A model generated the notes under the pieces. It worked only from the letters and a program-made list of their open reading frames with translations. It did no database searches and was not told the DNA's origin. This document shows positions 36,729 through 48,968 of a stretch of 59,475 nucleotides of DNA, one piece after another. The position numbers and the translations under genes were made by a program. Numbering within the stretch: the first letter of the stretch is position 1; each line of letters starts with the position of its first letter. The DNA is from Lojkania enalia (taxonomy: Eukaryota; Ascomycota; Dothideomycetes; Pleosporales): contig ML986730.1 of the NCBI GenBank assembly GCA_010094045.1, positions 61,823 to 121,297 of the forward strand, in the 5' to 3' direction.

Positions 36729-38295
36729 ATGCCATCAGACTCGTTATTCGATAAGTTTAGCTCGTTGTTAGTCGAATGTCCTAACACCATGGGTCTCCAG
36801 AGTTTCCTTCCACAGAGCGACCTCGAAAAAGCGATCACAAAGGAAAGTGTCAAAGATGCGCTGCCATTAATGGTTCGAGTTTTGAATGGCCGTCTACCCG
36901 AGAAAGTAGTTCATAATGCGAAAAAAGTTTTTGCTATTCTTGTATTTATTGCAAAGCCAACAGCAATCAAGGACCTAATTGCCGAAGGAATTGCAGACAT
37001 GCACCTACCCTTGTCACGAGATGAAAGGGGAGAGGCCAATGTTCTTGTGTCTGCGACTGGTGCCAAGTTCAAGTCATTCTCTGCTTTTAAACATGAAGCC
37101 AATAAGCTCACCAAAGACTTTCTGGAAAAGCAATGGCTTGTACAAGCGCCTGTGATGGACACTGCTGGAAACCACATCATACTTGACCAAAGATGTCCTC
37201 TACCTTTCGTGGAAATGGAACCCATTGGGGTAGGCCAACATAGCGCCGTGTACCGAACCGCACTCCACGCTAGCCATCAAAAAGGGATTAAGGTATGGCT
37301 CTCCCTGGTCTTTGAGAATTGACAATCACTAACAAAACAAGCTACACGACAAGAGACATGTAGTGGCTGTAAAGGAAATGAAGAAAGAAGACGCGTTCAA
37401 TCAAGAACTAGAGAATCTCTACGTAATCCAGAAAATTGGGAATCCATACTTGATAAAACATTTTGCCACATTTAAAAAGGGACCAGTATATTATGTCGTC
37501 TTCCCATGGGCGGACGGTGGGAGTCTAAAGGACTCCTGGGAGCGCGAAGACCGTAGTCCACGGACGCCAAAGCTAGTATTATGGTATCTTCAACAGATGC
37601 TTGGCATTACAAGTGCTCTCAAGGAATTACATGATGACAGCCGAAACATTCGTCATGGTGATCTCAAACCAGAAAACATTCTCCACTTCAGCCGAGGATG
37701 CGAAGGAATCCTAGTCGTTGCAGACGTCGGCGTGTCTCGAGTTCATGGCCATCAGAGGACAAATATGCGTCGTGATCCTACAAAATCTCTAGCCACAACA
37801 CGGTCATACGAAGCCCCTGAAGCAGGGATAAAACAGAACGCTGCAAGGTCTCGTAAATATGATATTTGGTCGCTTGGATGCATCTTCCTGGAATGCATCA
37901 TTTGGTTGCTATACGATGAGAAAGCAATCGACAATTTCGCTTCCACAAGAGACCCGCTTGATTATCCATTCTACAAGCTGCGCGAAGGGAAAAACGTGGT
38001 TCACCCCAAGGTACTCTTAGCCATACAGAATATCCGGGAAGATGAGAGATGCAAAAGGAGTGCAGCTCTAAACGCCTTACTCAGCATTATTGAAGAACAT
38101 CTTCTGTTGGCCGATGTGAAATCCCGCGACTCTGCGGAAGAAGTGTATAGAAAGCTTGAAGAGATCTATAAGAAAGCCGAGAAAGATCCTGAGTATCTAG
38201 GAACAGATTTTTCGTCAATCCCGAATAAGCCCCTCATGTTTCGGCGCAGGACTTCAACAAATCTCATAACTTCAACTACGACCATTCCCGAATGA
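36729..38295 (+). CDS. Protein kinase-like protein 2, non-RD (paralogue of gene 1)
   Basis: Two exons, 36729-37292 and 37342-38295, are joined across a 49-bp intron (GTATGG...CACTAAC...ACAAG) in phase 0, giving 505 residues. Residues about 20-160 align with the N-terminal domain of kinase gene 1 (similar spacing, shared blocks such as AKKVFAILVF against AKRLFATLVF). The kinase domain is intact in outline: glycine loop IGVGQHSAVY (166-175), VAVK with Lys199, HGDLKPEN with Asp295 (HGD, not HRD), DVGVSR with Asp316, SYEAPEAG, and DIWSLGCIFLEC. Unlike gene 1 it lacks the Ser-rich leader and keeps the glycine loop. The C-terminal tail after about residue 470 is polar. The substrate is unknown. The start ATG at 36729 is the first ATG of the open frame. 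Confidence 0.88.
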
Positions 38296-38779
38296 CATAA
38301 GAACATGGAATGACCCCCAAAGTAAAAGATTCATTAAGCATGCCACGTATATTTCAAGTCTTATCATATTCTAAAAAACTCTGAATACAACCTGACCGTA
38401 GCCATCAACATCACCACTGAGACTTTTCTCGCGGCTTTGAAGCGTCATCCGCTTGTGAACACCACCTAAGCCCACGCAATGCCTTCCATTGTCACGTATC
38501 AAGCAGCATCAATTCCTAAGGCAAATATTGATGCAATGAAGGAGTGTAAGTAGCCTGCCTGGCCAGAGACTGGCAGTGGCGAGACTATAACATAACCGGT
38601 GTGTGTGTATGTGTGTGTGTGTATTCTATTATGGTCATGCACCCTATGGTACGGGCCGTTACAAAGCGCCAGCTATATACATTCTGCATTCTTACGCCTG
38701 CTCCATTTCAGAAGCCAACTATAAGACCTGCTCGTCCAATGCACAACTCCGTGCTCGACAAAGGATAGAAAAGGAAAGT
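38296..38779. other. Downstream flank of kinase gene 2
   Basis: Unique, normal-composition DNA with no supported gene. It contains a short GT-rich microsatellite at about 38600-38623 (GTGTGTGTATGTGTGTGTGT). It ends at a solo LTR. Confidence 0.5.
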
Positions 38780-38982
38780 TGTTATGGGGATTTTGGCTAG
38801 TCTGCTGAGCTGTATCAGATATCGACGTACGATATCACGGTCGATATCACGCCGGATATCACGCTGGATATCAGCTGATATACCCCTTTTTCATGTACAT
38901 AAATATGGCCCGCTGGCCATCTTCAATCAACCAGTTAAGCTCCTTATCTCCCTCCGTGAGACAAGATCCGCCTCTCACCACA
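38780..38982 (+). repeat. Solo LTR (W1) at the edge of the gene island
   Basis: 203 bp from TGTTATGGGG to CTCTCACCACA, flanked by the perfect 5-bp duplication AAAGT (38775-38779 and 38983-38987). A second copy lies at 55058-55261. It contains GATATC palindromes at 38818, 38831, 38843, 38855 and 38867, the last four at an exact 12-bp period (GATATCACG plus three bases). CpA and TpG are preserved, in contrast to the other copy. Confidence 0.9.
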
Positions 38983-39279
38983 AAAGTAATATACTACTCT
39001 ATACGGTAAGCTGTATAGCTTATCGAGGCCTCGCCTCTATAGGGCATTTCCGGCGTTATGCGCCTCTTAATAAGTAGCATACTAGCCGAGGCGTGTTAAT
39101 AGGTAGCTCGACTTATTATTAATTATACTATAGGAGAGGGTATTTTTAGACTCCTCTATTCTTAGACTTCTTCCTCTTCAGCTTTTACTAGAACTTATTT
39201 TAGCTATAACTATCTAGTACTCTTTATAAATTCGATTATTACTTTAACTATTTTAATATCTAGTTTTAAATACTCTATA
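38983..39279. other. Transition from gene island to RIP block
   Basis: Composition shifts from normal to CpA/TpG-depleted between about 39060 and 39120. There is no gene. A short palindromic word (GGTAAGCTGTATAGCTTATC at 39004-39023) and a GC-rich patch near 39020-39060 are the only structure seen. Confidence 0.4.
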
Positions 39280-39465
39280 ATATATTTTATAAGCGAGTCG
39301 CCTACTTAAATAAGTCGCCTACTTTTACTAAGAAGTTATATTCTACCTATTTATAATACGATATAGCAACTACTTTAACCTTAATTAATCTATTAAGAAA
39401 ATTAGATAATACTTGCTATTTTAGCTATTAATTAAGATTAAATTTAGAGCGTATAAAATACTATA
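39280..39465 (+). mobile_element. Terminal fragment of a Fot1-like transposon (L)
   Basis: The end ATATATTTTATAAGCGAG after TA, followed by sequence matching the terminal region of remnant I (complement of 25669-25773 and 24060-24136). It is cut at 39465 by the insertion of element J. Confidence 0.55.
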
Positions 39466-41298
39466 ATATACTCTATAAGTAAATAGCTACTATAAGTAAG
39501 TAGTTACCCTATTATTAATCCTACTACCTATTGACTTTAAAATGTAATACCTTAACAACCTAATATAATAAAACCTTTAAATAAGGCTTAAATAAACCTT
39601 ATAATTTAAACTACTAAACGTAATATAAATTTATTAGAAAAAAGCGCGTTTTTAATATATAGCGTCTCCTAAACTATACTATACTATTAACTAGTAGAGA
39701 TATCCGTATAAAGTAGTACTAAGACTAATTTAAAAAGGCTTACTAAACTAGAAAAGAAGGTAATTATAGACTTTATCCTTAAACTAGATTCGAATAGGTT
39801 TTCGCTAACTCTAGCTACTATTTATAATATAGCTAATATACTACTAGCTAAGTATTAGGCTGGTTAAATTAATTAAAACTAGCTATCTAACTTTATTATA
39901 TATACGCCTTTAATTAAAACCCGCCTTAACTAACTATATAATTACTAATAAGCGAAATATAAAGATCTAGATATTATAATTAGATAGTTTAATCTAGTTA
40001 AAGCTATAGTTAAGAAATATAAGATTATATCTAAAAATATCTTTAATTTTAATAAAATAGGCTTTTAGATAAAGGTAATAACTAGTTATATAATTATTAT
40101 AGGTATAGAATAATATAATAGGCTAAAAGCTATATAGCTAGATAATTAAAAATAGGTTATAGTTATTTAAGAAGTTAATATAGCTAGCTAGATAATTCTA
40201 CTATATATTATCCTTAAGGTAAAATATTATTAAACAATCTAATATAATAAAGATCTACTAAAAGATTAGGTAATTAGTATTAGTAAGAATAGATAGATAA
40301 TAAATAAGTATAGAATTAAGTAGATAAAGTACTTTAATTTATATATAAAAGGTCGTTTAATTAGTAAATAGTAGCTACTTATATTTAATAGCTATAAAAG
40401 CTACTACTCTATTATATTCCTATTTCTCTATAAGTAGAATAAGATTATAGCTCTCTATATACCTATATATACTTTATATATCTTATAACCTCTTAATATT
40501 AGCTAATTTTTACTATTAAAGCGTGTATATAGAACTAAGGTTAGCTAGCTAATTCGTTACTATATTAACTATATTAATAAACTATTCTTTCTACTAACCT
40601 TTAAAGTAGCCTTTAAGAAAGCGATTATAAAGGATAATATCTATATAAGCTTCCGAGCTATAAATCTAGTTCTATTTAAACTAGATATAGTCCTCTTATA
40701 ACTAGATATTAAACTTTAAACACCTATACTAGAACTAGAAGCTATAACTATCTAGAAGACTAAAATACCCTATAATCCTTATAAATTTAATATATAGAAG
40801 TAGCTGCTCTATAATTATATTTAAAGCTATTAGAATTTGTTACCTTCTACTCTACTTTAAGATAGTAGAGTAGCTCTATAAAGGCTATTAAAAAATAGAT
40901 TATCTTAATACCTTATAATAAAGCCGAATAGCTACTCTAAAATAGACTATAAAGGATCTTATAAAGTATAGGAGGCGTTAAAAGAAACGTATATAAGAAG
41001 AAAGTACTCTATTAATTAAATAGAAACTTAAAAAGGCTGCTACTAGTATAGTAGAAAGTAAAAGGTATTAGTAGGAGCTATTAGTACTAAATAGTATACA
41101 GCGCATACAGTACTATATATACTATAAAATAGCTGGCTATAATATTTATACCTACTAATTAGGCGAAAAAAGGACTTAATAATTCTCTACTAAAATATCT
41201 AATTAATATACTATAGCGTTGTTAAGGGAGTCGCGTATAAAGTCTAGTATAGGTAGTAAAGTAGCTACTTATAATAGCCGCTCGCTTGTAGAGTATGT
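39466..41298 (+). mobile_element. Fot1/pogo-like DNA transposon (J), transposase broken
   Basis: 1,833 bp with inverted ends (ATATACTCTATAAG at left, complement of ACATACTCTACAAG at right) and flanking TA. The plus strand reads as a pogo-type transposase: NIFNFNKIGF around 40030, a VIIGIE...RLKAI block around 40090-40130, LLIFNSYKSYYS around 40380-40410, and a pogo PLN block near 40490. Stops are dense. Inserted at the junction of fragment L and Copia remnant Y3. Confidence 0.8.
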
Positions 41299-41302
41299 TA
41301 AC

Positions 41303-44087
41303 TATTAAATAAACTCTATTAACTAGCTTAATATTAGTAAAGTAAGGTAGAATAGAGTATAGTATTATATAGTATATATAATATATAGGGATAGTAGAGT
41401 AGGTAAGTAACTATTTTATTAATTACTATTAGGTACTATATATAGTTAAAAGGGCTATATAGTATATATACTTAGTTTAAACGTATATACTATATTATAT
41501 ATTTTAATTATATAATATAACGTAAAGTACTATCAAGCCGGCTATACTACTAAACCGGCCACTTTTTCTTAGTACTACTAACACCATATATAAGACCTTA
41601 ATTTACTCGCTATCTATAAGAGAACCTGTATATAAGATACTTAGACTAGATTTAGAAGAAGCTTCTATATCTTTTTAGTACATATGAGCGTTATACCTAG
41701 TCTTTCTATAGTTCCTATAGTACCGTTAACTAGGTTAAGCTGGTTCCTTACTACTACTACTATAAGCCTTCTTAGATCGCTGAAGAGCTGTAGATACCTT
41801 AGCAGCTCCGTACGAAGCTCCCTTACTATACTCTATTATACTACTATACTAGATTCGCTTCCGTTTACGTGTTTTATACTTTATTATAACCTCTAATTAC
41901 TCTTTAAGCTCTATAATCCGGTAGCTTATAAGAGTGTTTTAATGCAGCATTAATTTAGCTCCTTTTATTAGCTATAAGAAGCTTTCTTTAGCTTCTTTTA
42001 GTAATCGTATAAAGGACCTCTATACAAGAGTTAATTATAACCCGAATTCTTGTATGTTGCTTAGTATTTTTAACTACCATAGTATTTCTAGTAGAGGTAC
42101 CTCTAGTAGTATACGCAACCGGACTTTAAGGCGCTTAAAAACAACCTACGCGTTGATAGGAACTAGTCTAAATATTTTAAAGGCCTTTTTATAGTTCTCG
42201 TACGTAAATATATTAAAAAACGCGTCTCTAAAGGCTGGTAGAAAGTCTTTCTTATTAATATAGTAGACGCGTTGGCGTGCTAAGTCTTATACGTGCTGGG
42301 AGTACTTTAGCTTTAATAGTAAGAAGTATACTATATTAAGTAGCTGTAAGATATATAATAAATATACTAGTATATAGAGGGTAAGGATCTTTTATATAAG
42401 GTAATAATTCTTAAAATCTTAGTTTAGATAGCTCTTATAGCTATTAAGAATAAGTAGCCTATATAACTCTATCTAACGCGTCTTTATATGCGTGTTAAAG
42501 TACTTTAACTACTTAAGACTAAGCTTATTATTTATCTATCCATTCTCAGAAACTGAGAGCTTCCAGTTGTACGATATATCTATCTCCTTATACTATACTA
42601 AAATATAGACGCGTTCTTTATAAATAATAAATAGTAAGATTATGTACTTAGCAGCGCAGATACTCTAGATTACTATAACCTACTCCTAATTATCTAGCTA
42701 AATAAGCGTAGGTTTTATATAGTATTCTAAACCTATAACAACTTTTATAGAGCTAATTATACCTATCTAGAAGCCTATCTTATTAAAGTTATAGATATTA
42801 TCTTTATAAATACTATACTTAGCTACCGTCTCTTATATAAGCTTAAACCACGCGTTAATAACCTCTAGATCTTCTTATAATATCCTCTAATAGTCCTTTA
42901 CTCGATTGAAAACTGTTTTAAGCTTATTTATACGCGATATAAATCGTTTAGACTAGTTCTTACTTATAGGTATCTTACCCTACGCACGTAATAGTTTATC
43001 TACTATATTTACTACCTTATAAAGCCGCGGCATAAATCCTCGCAAATTAAGGTTAAGGATATATTATATAATCGTCTACTCTTCAGTTGCTGTAAGCTTT
43101 ATATAATTTAGTTGAGTTTGAGGTTAAAAGGTAATTCTATAAAGCCGGTTAGAGAGCTACTAGTATTATATGTTAAAAGCTGCTGCAGCGCGTCACATAC
43201 TTTAAAATTAGCCTAAGATATAGGCTTAAAGGGCAAGTTCAATTCTACCTTCTTAATTAGATAGATTAGCTTCGTGTTATTAAGATATAGCGTTATGTAC
43301 GGAAAAGTTGCTATACTAAGAAAAAGTAGCCGGCTCGGTAGTATGGCCGGCTTAGTAGTACTTTATGTTATACTTTAACTCTATATAATATTTACTATTT
43401 AGATACTAGTAATTTTTCTTTTTATAGACCTATCCTTTCTATCTATATATCTATATACGTAGACCTCTATATTATATATACCCTTATAGTACGTATATAT
43501 AATTACCTATCTTCTATTCTTCTCTATTTCTCCTATCTTCTTACGCTACTCCTTTTTCTATTTTTTCTTCTACTCCCCTATATATATACGTATAGTATCT
43601 TATATAAAGTCTAGTCTATCTACTAATATTTTATGCTAGATTATAAGCGTATTATATAATATAAGAGTTTCTAGTATCTTATTTAGTATTTTCTTTATAT
43701 AAGTAATTATAGAGTTATTTTTACTATTAATCTATTTAATTTTTATAATCTCTCTCTTCTTATATAATTCTTAGATTAAAATAATCTTAATTATTAGTCT
43801 TTTCTTATTAGTTATACTAAGTTTAATAAAATAGTTATATAGAGATTTTAAATCTATATAGATAATAATAGAAATTTATAGTAGTTATAGGGTTTATATA
43901 ATCTATTATAGTATTATATTAAAAGTAATTATACTATTAAATTCTTCTACTATTTTATATAGTTTACTTACTAATATAGAGTAAGTAATATATTTATACT
44001 TTATAGAATTCTAGTATATAATATTATTCTAGATTTTAAAATCGTTTCTAAATTCTATATAGTATTCTATATCTAATATAATTATTA
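41303..44087 (-). mobile_element. Inverted Copia remnant (Y3) split by element F
   Basis: The minus strand matches the 3' end of Copia element Y2: its LTR (41303-43405) is interrupted by Fot1-like element F, and removing F and the duplicated TA leaves about 252 bp against 254 in the other copies. 43406-44087 is the mutated RNase H and 3' pol region. It ends at 44087, where the family Z LTR begins. Confidence 0.75.
41520..43368 (-). mobile_element. Fot1/pogo-like DNA transposon (F), third end type
   Basis: 1,849 bp with inverted ends (ACGTAAAGTACTATCAAG at left; right end complementary to ACATAAAGTACTACTAAG) and TA on both sides. The ends carry two direct copies of a motif containing AAGCCGGC, distinct from the other elements here. 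The minus strand encodes a pogo-type transposase related to C and D, less mutated in places (several CpA/TpG remain around 41690-42150). The short open frame at 41684-41896 on the plus strand is not part of the transposase. Confidence 0.8.
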
Positions 44088-45826
44088 TAGTAATACTATA
44101 ATATCTTTATACATATACTATCCTTATTATAATACTTAAACTAGTTTCTAGTAATAGCTATTAGCTACTAGCTAGAATATAACTAACTTATTATAACTAT
44201 AATAGAAGAAGGTTTTACTAGTCTAGCTAGTTTATAGTAGTATAGATTTAGTTTCTATAAAAATTTATATAATATAAATATTTCTATTCTTTATATAATA
44301 TTTTAATATTTATATATAGTAAATAGTAATAGAGTTAACTACTTAAAGTATAATTAACTAACTATAGATAAGCATCTATAATATTATATTACGTTATCTA
44401 CTATTATATATTATAGATAAGAACGCGTTTATTAATATATCTAAAAAGATTTAAAGTAAACTAAACTCTTTATAATAGAAGAATAAAATACTAGTAGAGG
44501 TTTTAATTACCTAAAAGAACCGCTAGAAATTAGACCTTAAAATAATTCGAAGAGAATTTAGTAGTTATTAAATAGTTATTCCTCTACTAGTTACTAGTAT
44601 ATTAATAGTAATAGAACTATTACCTGCTTTTAACCTAATTTAGTCTATAACTCTAGTTTCTAAATAAACGTCTATATTAACTTTTAATCTATTTAAAATA
44701 ATATATAATCTATATTTCTATTCTAACTGCTTATCTAATCTTCTAATATTTTTTAGTATACGTTTAGAACTTTTATACTTTATTAGAAAGCTCTATTATA
44801 AACTAGAAGAAAATACTAACTAATATCTAACTAAATATATCTATCTTCTATATATCTATTTCTATCTAGAATAAAACCTAATAATATTAGTTAATCTATT
44901 AATAGATAAGGGTATTAACTTTATAGATAGCTTAATCGTCTTCTTAGAATCTACTAATAGTAACTAGAATAAGAAGACTATAGTATAAAATAAGCTAGAA
45001 ACTTTAAAGTAAGACTAAAGTAGGTTTCCTACTTCCTTTACTAAATTCTAACGCTTAATTATAGATACTAAACTAAATAAGACTAGATAAATTATATATC
45101 TCTAACGTTCTCTTTCTAATAAACTCTACTATACTATAATAAGTATTATAATATCTAGCACCCTAAACGATTATACTAATCTAATTTTCTTATATAATAC
45201 TAACCTATATTATCTATCTAGCAACTATTATAAATAATTAAAGTATTATACTACTTATTAGAAAGATCTAAATACTATAGAACTTAATACTTCTAGTTAT
45301 ATATTTATAAGCTCTAATAAATAAGAAAAGTATCGCTATAAAGGGTGCTGCTATAAATATAATAGTAAGAGATATTTTTCGCTAGAATATAGTACCTCTA
45401 TACTATTAATCTATTAAGAGTTTTAGAACTCTACTATAATTTATAAGTTCTATTCTTAATCCTCTAACTAATCTTCTAATTAATCCTCTAACTAATTTTT
45501 AATATATTTATTATCTTATAAATAAAGTTATTACTCTTATATATAAATATAACTAGTTTTACTAACTAGAACGTTATTAAAAGGCCTATTTTAGAAGTAA
45601 ATTACTTTCTAGAACTATATTTATACTAAATCTCTATATATTTATAGAATTAGCCTCTATAGAAATAATTATAAAACTACTAGATTTTAGCTTCTTAATC
45701 TATTAAAATCTAGTCTAGTAAGATATTAATATTCTTATTAATACTAAGGCAACTAGTTATAGTTATATTTATAAAAACTCTATATATATTTTAAATTTCT
45801 AAAAAATATAACTTTTATATAATATA
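44088..45826 (+). mobile_element. Gypsy-type LTR and gag remnant (family Z copy 1)
   Basis: It starts with an LTR (about 44088-44375, boundary approximate) found also at 13261-13470 (inverted) and 54947-55480. The plus strand after it translates through stops as a Ty3/gypsy gag: a DKNAFINI-like start near 44410, a capsid-like region with LETLK...FPTSFTKF near 44995-45050, RSLSNKLYYTI near 45110, and a CX2CX4HX4C zinc knuckle at 45349-45390 in which the second and third Cys and the His are now Tyr codons. No pol follows; Fot1-like element G starts at 45827. Confidence 0.6.
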
Positions 45827-46872
45827 ATATATTCTACTATTAAAGCGGCTAAACTATTAAAACGGCCACTTTTTCTTAGTATTATAAATACTATATATAA
45901 ACTATAATAAATCTATAATATAACCTTCTATTAATTTAATAAGAAGGTAGAATTAAGCTTACCTTATAGACGTATAAATTAGACTAATTTAAGAGCGTAT
46001 AATATACTACTTTAGCTTTTAATATATAATATTAATAACTTTCTACTTAACTTTATAGAATCGCGTTTTACTCTTATATATAACTAAATTACTAGAAGTT
46101 TATAGTAACTAAAGAATAAATAATTGTATAATATATTCTTAACCTTAATTTATAAGAATTTATACCCTAGCTATATAAAATAGTAGATATAGTAGATAAA
46201 CTATTAGGCGTATATAATAGAATATTTATAAAAAAGAATTAGTCTAAATAATTAATAACGAGTATAAATAAGTTTAAAATAGCCTTTAATTAAGTAAAAG
46301 ATTATTAAAGAATAAAATAAGAGAATTTAAAAGTTATTAATATATAGTTTAAGCTTATATAGAATATTATTAAAAAATATAATATATATAATAATAATAT
46401 TTATAACTTTAATAAGATAGGCTTTTAGATAAATATTATTAATATTATAAAAGTTATTATAGATTTAGAATATTATATAAAGCCTACTCTTATATAGCTA
46501 GATAATTATAAGTAGGTTATAGTTATCTAAAGTATCTATACTATTATATATACAACCCTACTATTTATTATCTATAAAAAATGCGTTTATATTTTTATAT
46601 AGTATAAAGAAGTAAGTATATTATATAATTGGAAAATTTCAGTCTCTAAAAACGGCTAGATAAATAATATACTTAGTTTTAAGTAGCTAAAATAATTTAA
46701 TAAGTATATAAAAATACGTTAAGTAAAATTATATAAGCTACTTATTTTAGACAGCTATAAAAGCTACCTTAACTAGGAATTTAAAGATTACTACCTTATA
46801 TAAAAAATTCTAATACTTTATATACCTTCTTATTTATTATATATACTTTAGCCTTTTAATATAGTTTACTTC

Positions 46873-47089
46873 TATTATAGAATTAGCTTCTATCTAATCC
46901 TGTACTACCTCGCCTATTATATATAGACCTAAACCTCTATAATATATATATATAACCTAATATCTATTTTCTTTCTCTCTTTATTTAAACGTTTTAAACT
47001 ATTATAGTAGTAGTATATTAGTTATCTATATAGGTTAATCTAATACTTATTTATCTAGTATTAATAATCTAATACGTATTACTGTAATA
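46873..47089 (+). repeat. 5' LTR of the TRIM-like element
   Basis: 217 bp matching 47763-47979; preceded by the duplication ACTTC. Confidence 0.85.
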
Positions 47090-47762
47090 TTATATCTAGA
47101 TCTTTAATTAGGCGCTAGAGTCTAATCTAAGTATATTCCTAGACGCCTATAATAATATTATACTAATCTAACCTAATTTTTAGTATAGTACTACTATTAT
47201 ACCGATCTAATCCCTAGTATAGTACTATTATACGATAATAACTAATCGTGCTAATACGCCTGTAATCTAACCTAATTCCTAGTATAGTACTACTATATAA
47301 ACTAAACTAATCTAACCTCTAGTATAATACTATTATATAATAACGATAGACTATACTAATATACTTATAATATAGCTTAAATCCTCTAAATTTAGTTTAG
47401 ATTCCGCAAATTCTCGTTAAATCTTAGGAAATTTTTTAGAGGGAGCTAGAGTAGAAGTATAGACTAAAAGGCTGCTATAAAGAGTATTCTAGAGCGCTAT
47501 AAGATAGACTATTAAAGTAAGACGAGTAGAAATACGCGTTTTTAGTCTAAATAAAGGCTAGAGTATAGATAAATAATAGAAGCCTAGTTTTACTAGAAGG
47601 CGATAAGTTAGCGATATATAGTTTAGCGGGGAGGCTTCTATAGATAGCGTTTATAGAAGTAAAGTCTAAGTAGAGGCTAGAACTAGAGTAATAAGCTGGA
47701 ATTTTCCCACTCTTCTCTCCTTTTTATACTCTCGTAGGAGCTTAATAATAGAAGGAGGGTAC

Positions 47763-47979
47763 TATTATAGAATTAGCTTCTACCTAATCCTGTACTACCT
47801 TACCTATTATATATAGACCTAAACCTCTAATATATATATATATAACTTAATATCTATCTTCTTTCTCTTTTTATCTAGATATTTTAAACTATTATAGTAG
47901 TAGTATATTAGTTATCTATATAGCTTAATCTGATGCTTATTTATCTAGCGTTAATAATCTAATATACGTTGCTATAACA
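47763..47979 (+). repeat. 3' LTR of the TRIM-like element
   Basis: 217 bp, preceded by a purine tract and followed by the duplication ACTTC. Confidence 0.85.
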
Positions 47980-48469
47980 ACTTCTTACTATTAAAGTTAA
48001 AGTACTTATAGTATATATAAGACTTAACACGTTAACGCGTCTACTATATTAATAAAGAAGGCTTTATTTTAGCTTTTAAGAACGCGTTTTTTAATATATT
48101 TATATATAAGAATAATTAAAAGGTATTTAAAGTAATAGAAATTATTCTTTTAAAAATATAGGTTATATGAAATTACTTTAATATATAACTATATATTCTA
48201 CTAAAACTATTTTTATAAGAAAACTTCTAATAGTCTAAAATTTTAAATAATATATATAAGTTTAGGTTATAATTAATACTTATATAAAATTCTTTTATAT
48301 AATTACTAAAAGAGGTATAAGAAAGATTTTTATAGTTTATAAAAGATGCTAAGTTAATATTATATTAGAATATACTTCTTTAAACTTATAACTCTAAACT
48401 TAAAAGGTAATTAAAAGAAGTAACTAAGTATAAAATATATAAAAAAAAGTATATTTAATATAGTAGTAT

Positions 48470-48723
48470 TATCTAAATAGTAAATATTATATAGAGCTAA
48501 AGTATATATTATATAGTTAAAATATATAATATAGTACGTACGCTTAAACCAAGCGTATATCCTATATAGCCCCTTTAACTAGATATATAGTACCTGACAG
48601 CAATTAATAAAATAGTTACTTATCTACTCTACTATCTCTATACGCTATATATACTATATAATATTATATTCTACCCTATATTACCTTGCTAATACTAAGC
48701 TAGCTGATAGAGTCTATTCTATA
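48470..48723 (+). repeat. 5' LTR of Copia element Y2
   Basis: 254 bp, TATCTAAATAG...CTATTCTATA, matching 54564-54817 and 13007-13260. Confidence 0.88.
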
Positions 48724-48968
48724 CTAATTAGTAGTTGAACTCTCGACCGTAAATTAGTAAGAGTAAAGACGGAGTTAAACGTATAGTAGCTTTCGTATAT
48801 CTCTATTTCGCACCTTTCTTTCTAGATAAGAATTATAAGGAAGAAGGGAGATTAAATTCTTTTACTCGTACGAACTTAAAGCATCTATATTAAGCCTAGG
48901 ATAGGGTATATAGACAGCTAAAAACCTCGTATAAAGGAAGAACGCGATTGTATAGTTCTACTATATAA

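Larger units (their letters stand above)
46873..47979 (+). mobile_element. TRIM-like miniature LTR element
   Basis: 1,107 bp with two 217-bp LTRs (46873-47089 and 47763-47979) and a perfect 5-bp duplication ACTTC (46868-46872 and 47980-47984). The LTRs begin TATTATAGAATTAG and the second ends CTATAACA, consistent with original TG...CA. A purine tract, AGAAGGAGGG, precedes the 3' LTR. The interior is only about 670 bp, holds several short direct repeats (CTAGTATAGTACTA occurs at least twice near 47190-47300), and shows no gag or pol motif. Size and structure fit a terminal-repeat retrotransposon in miniature. Confidence 0.85.

Noticed and set aside
36911..37225. 104-residue minus-strand frame
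   Set aside because: It is antisense to exon 1 of kinase gene 2, whose frame, introns and paralogy are well supported.
31207..38295. Starship-type giant mobile element carrying the gene island
   Set aside because: No tyrosine-recombinase captain (DUF3435) and no matching long-element ends are visible in the window.
38600..38623. GT-rich microsatellite as a functional element
   Set aside because: A short simple repeat in a gene flank; nothing ties it to a function.
38603..39077. Two overlapping plus-strand frames (65 and 97 residues)
   Set aside because: One is driven by the GT repeat and the other crosses the solo LTR; neither shows codon structure or family resemblance.
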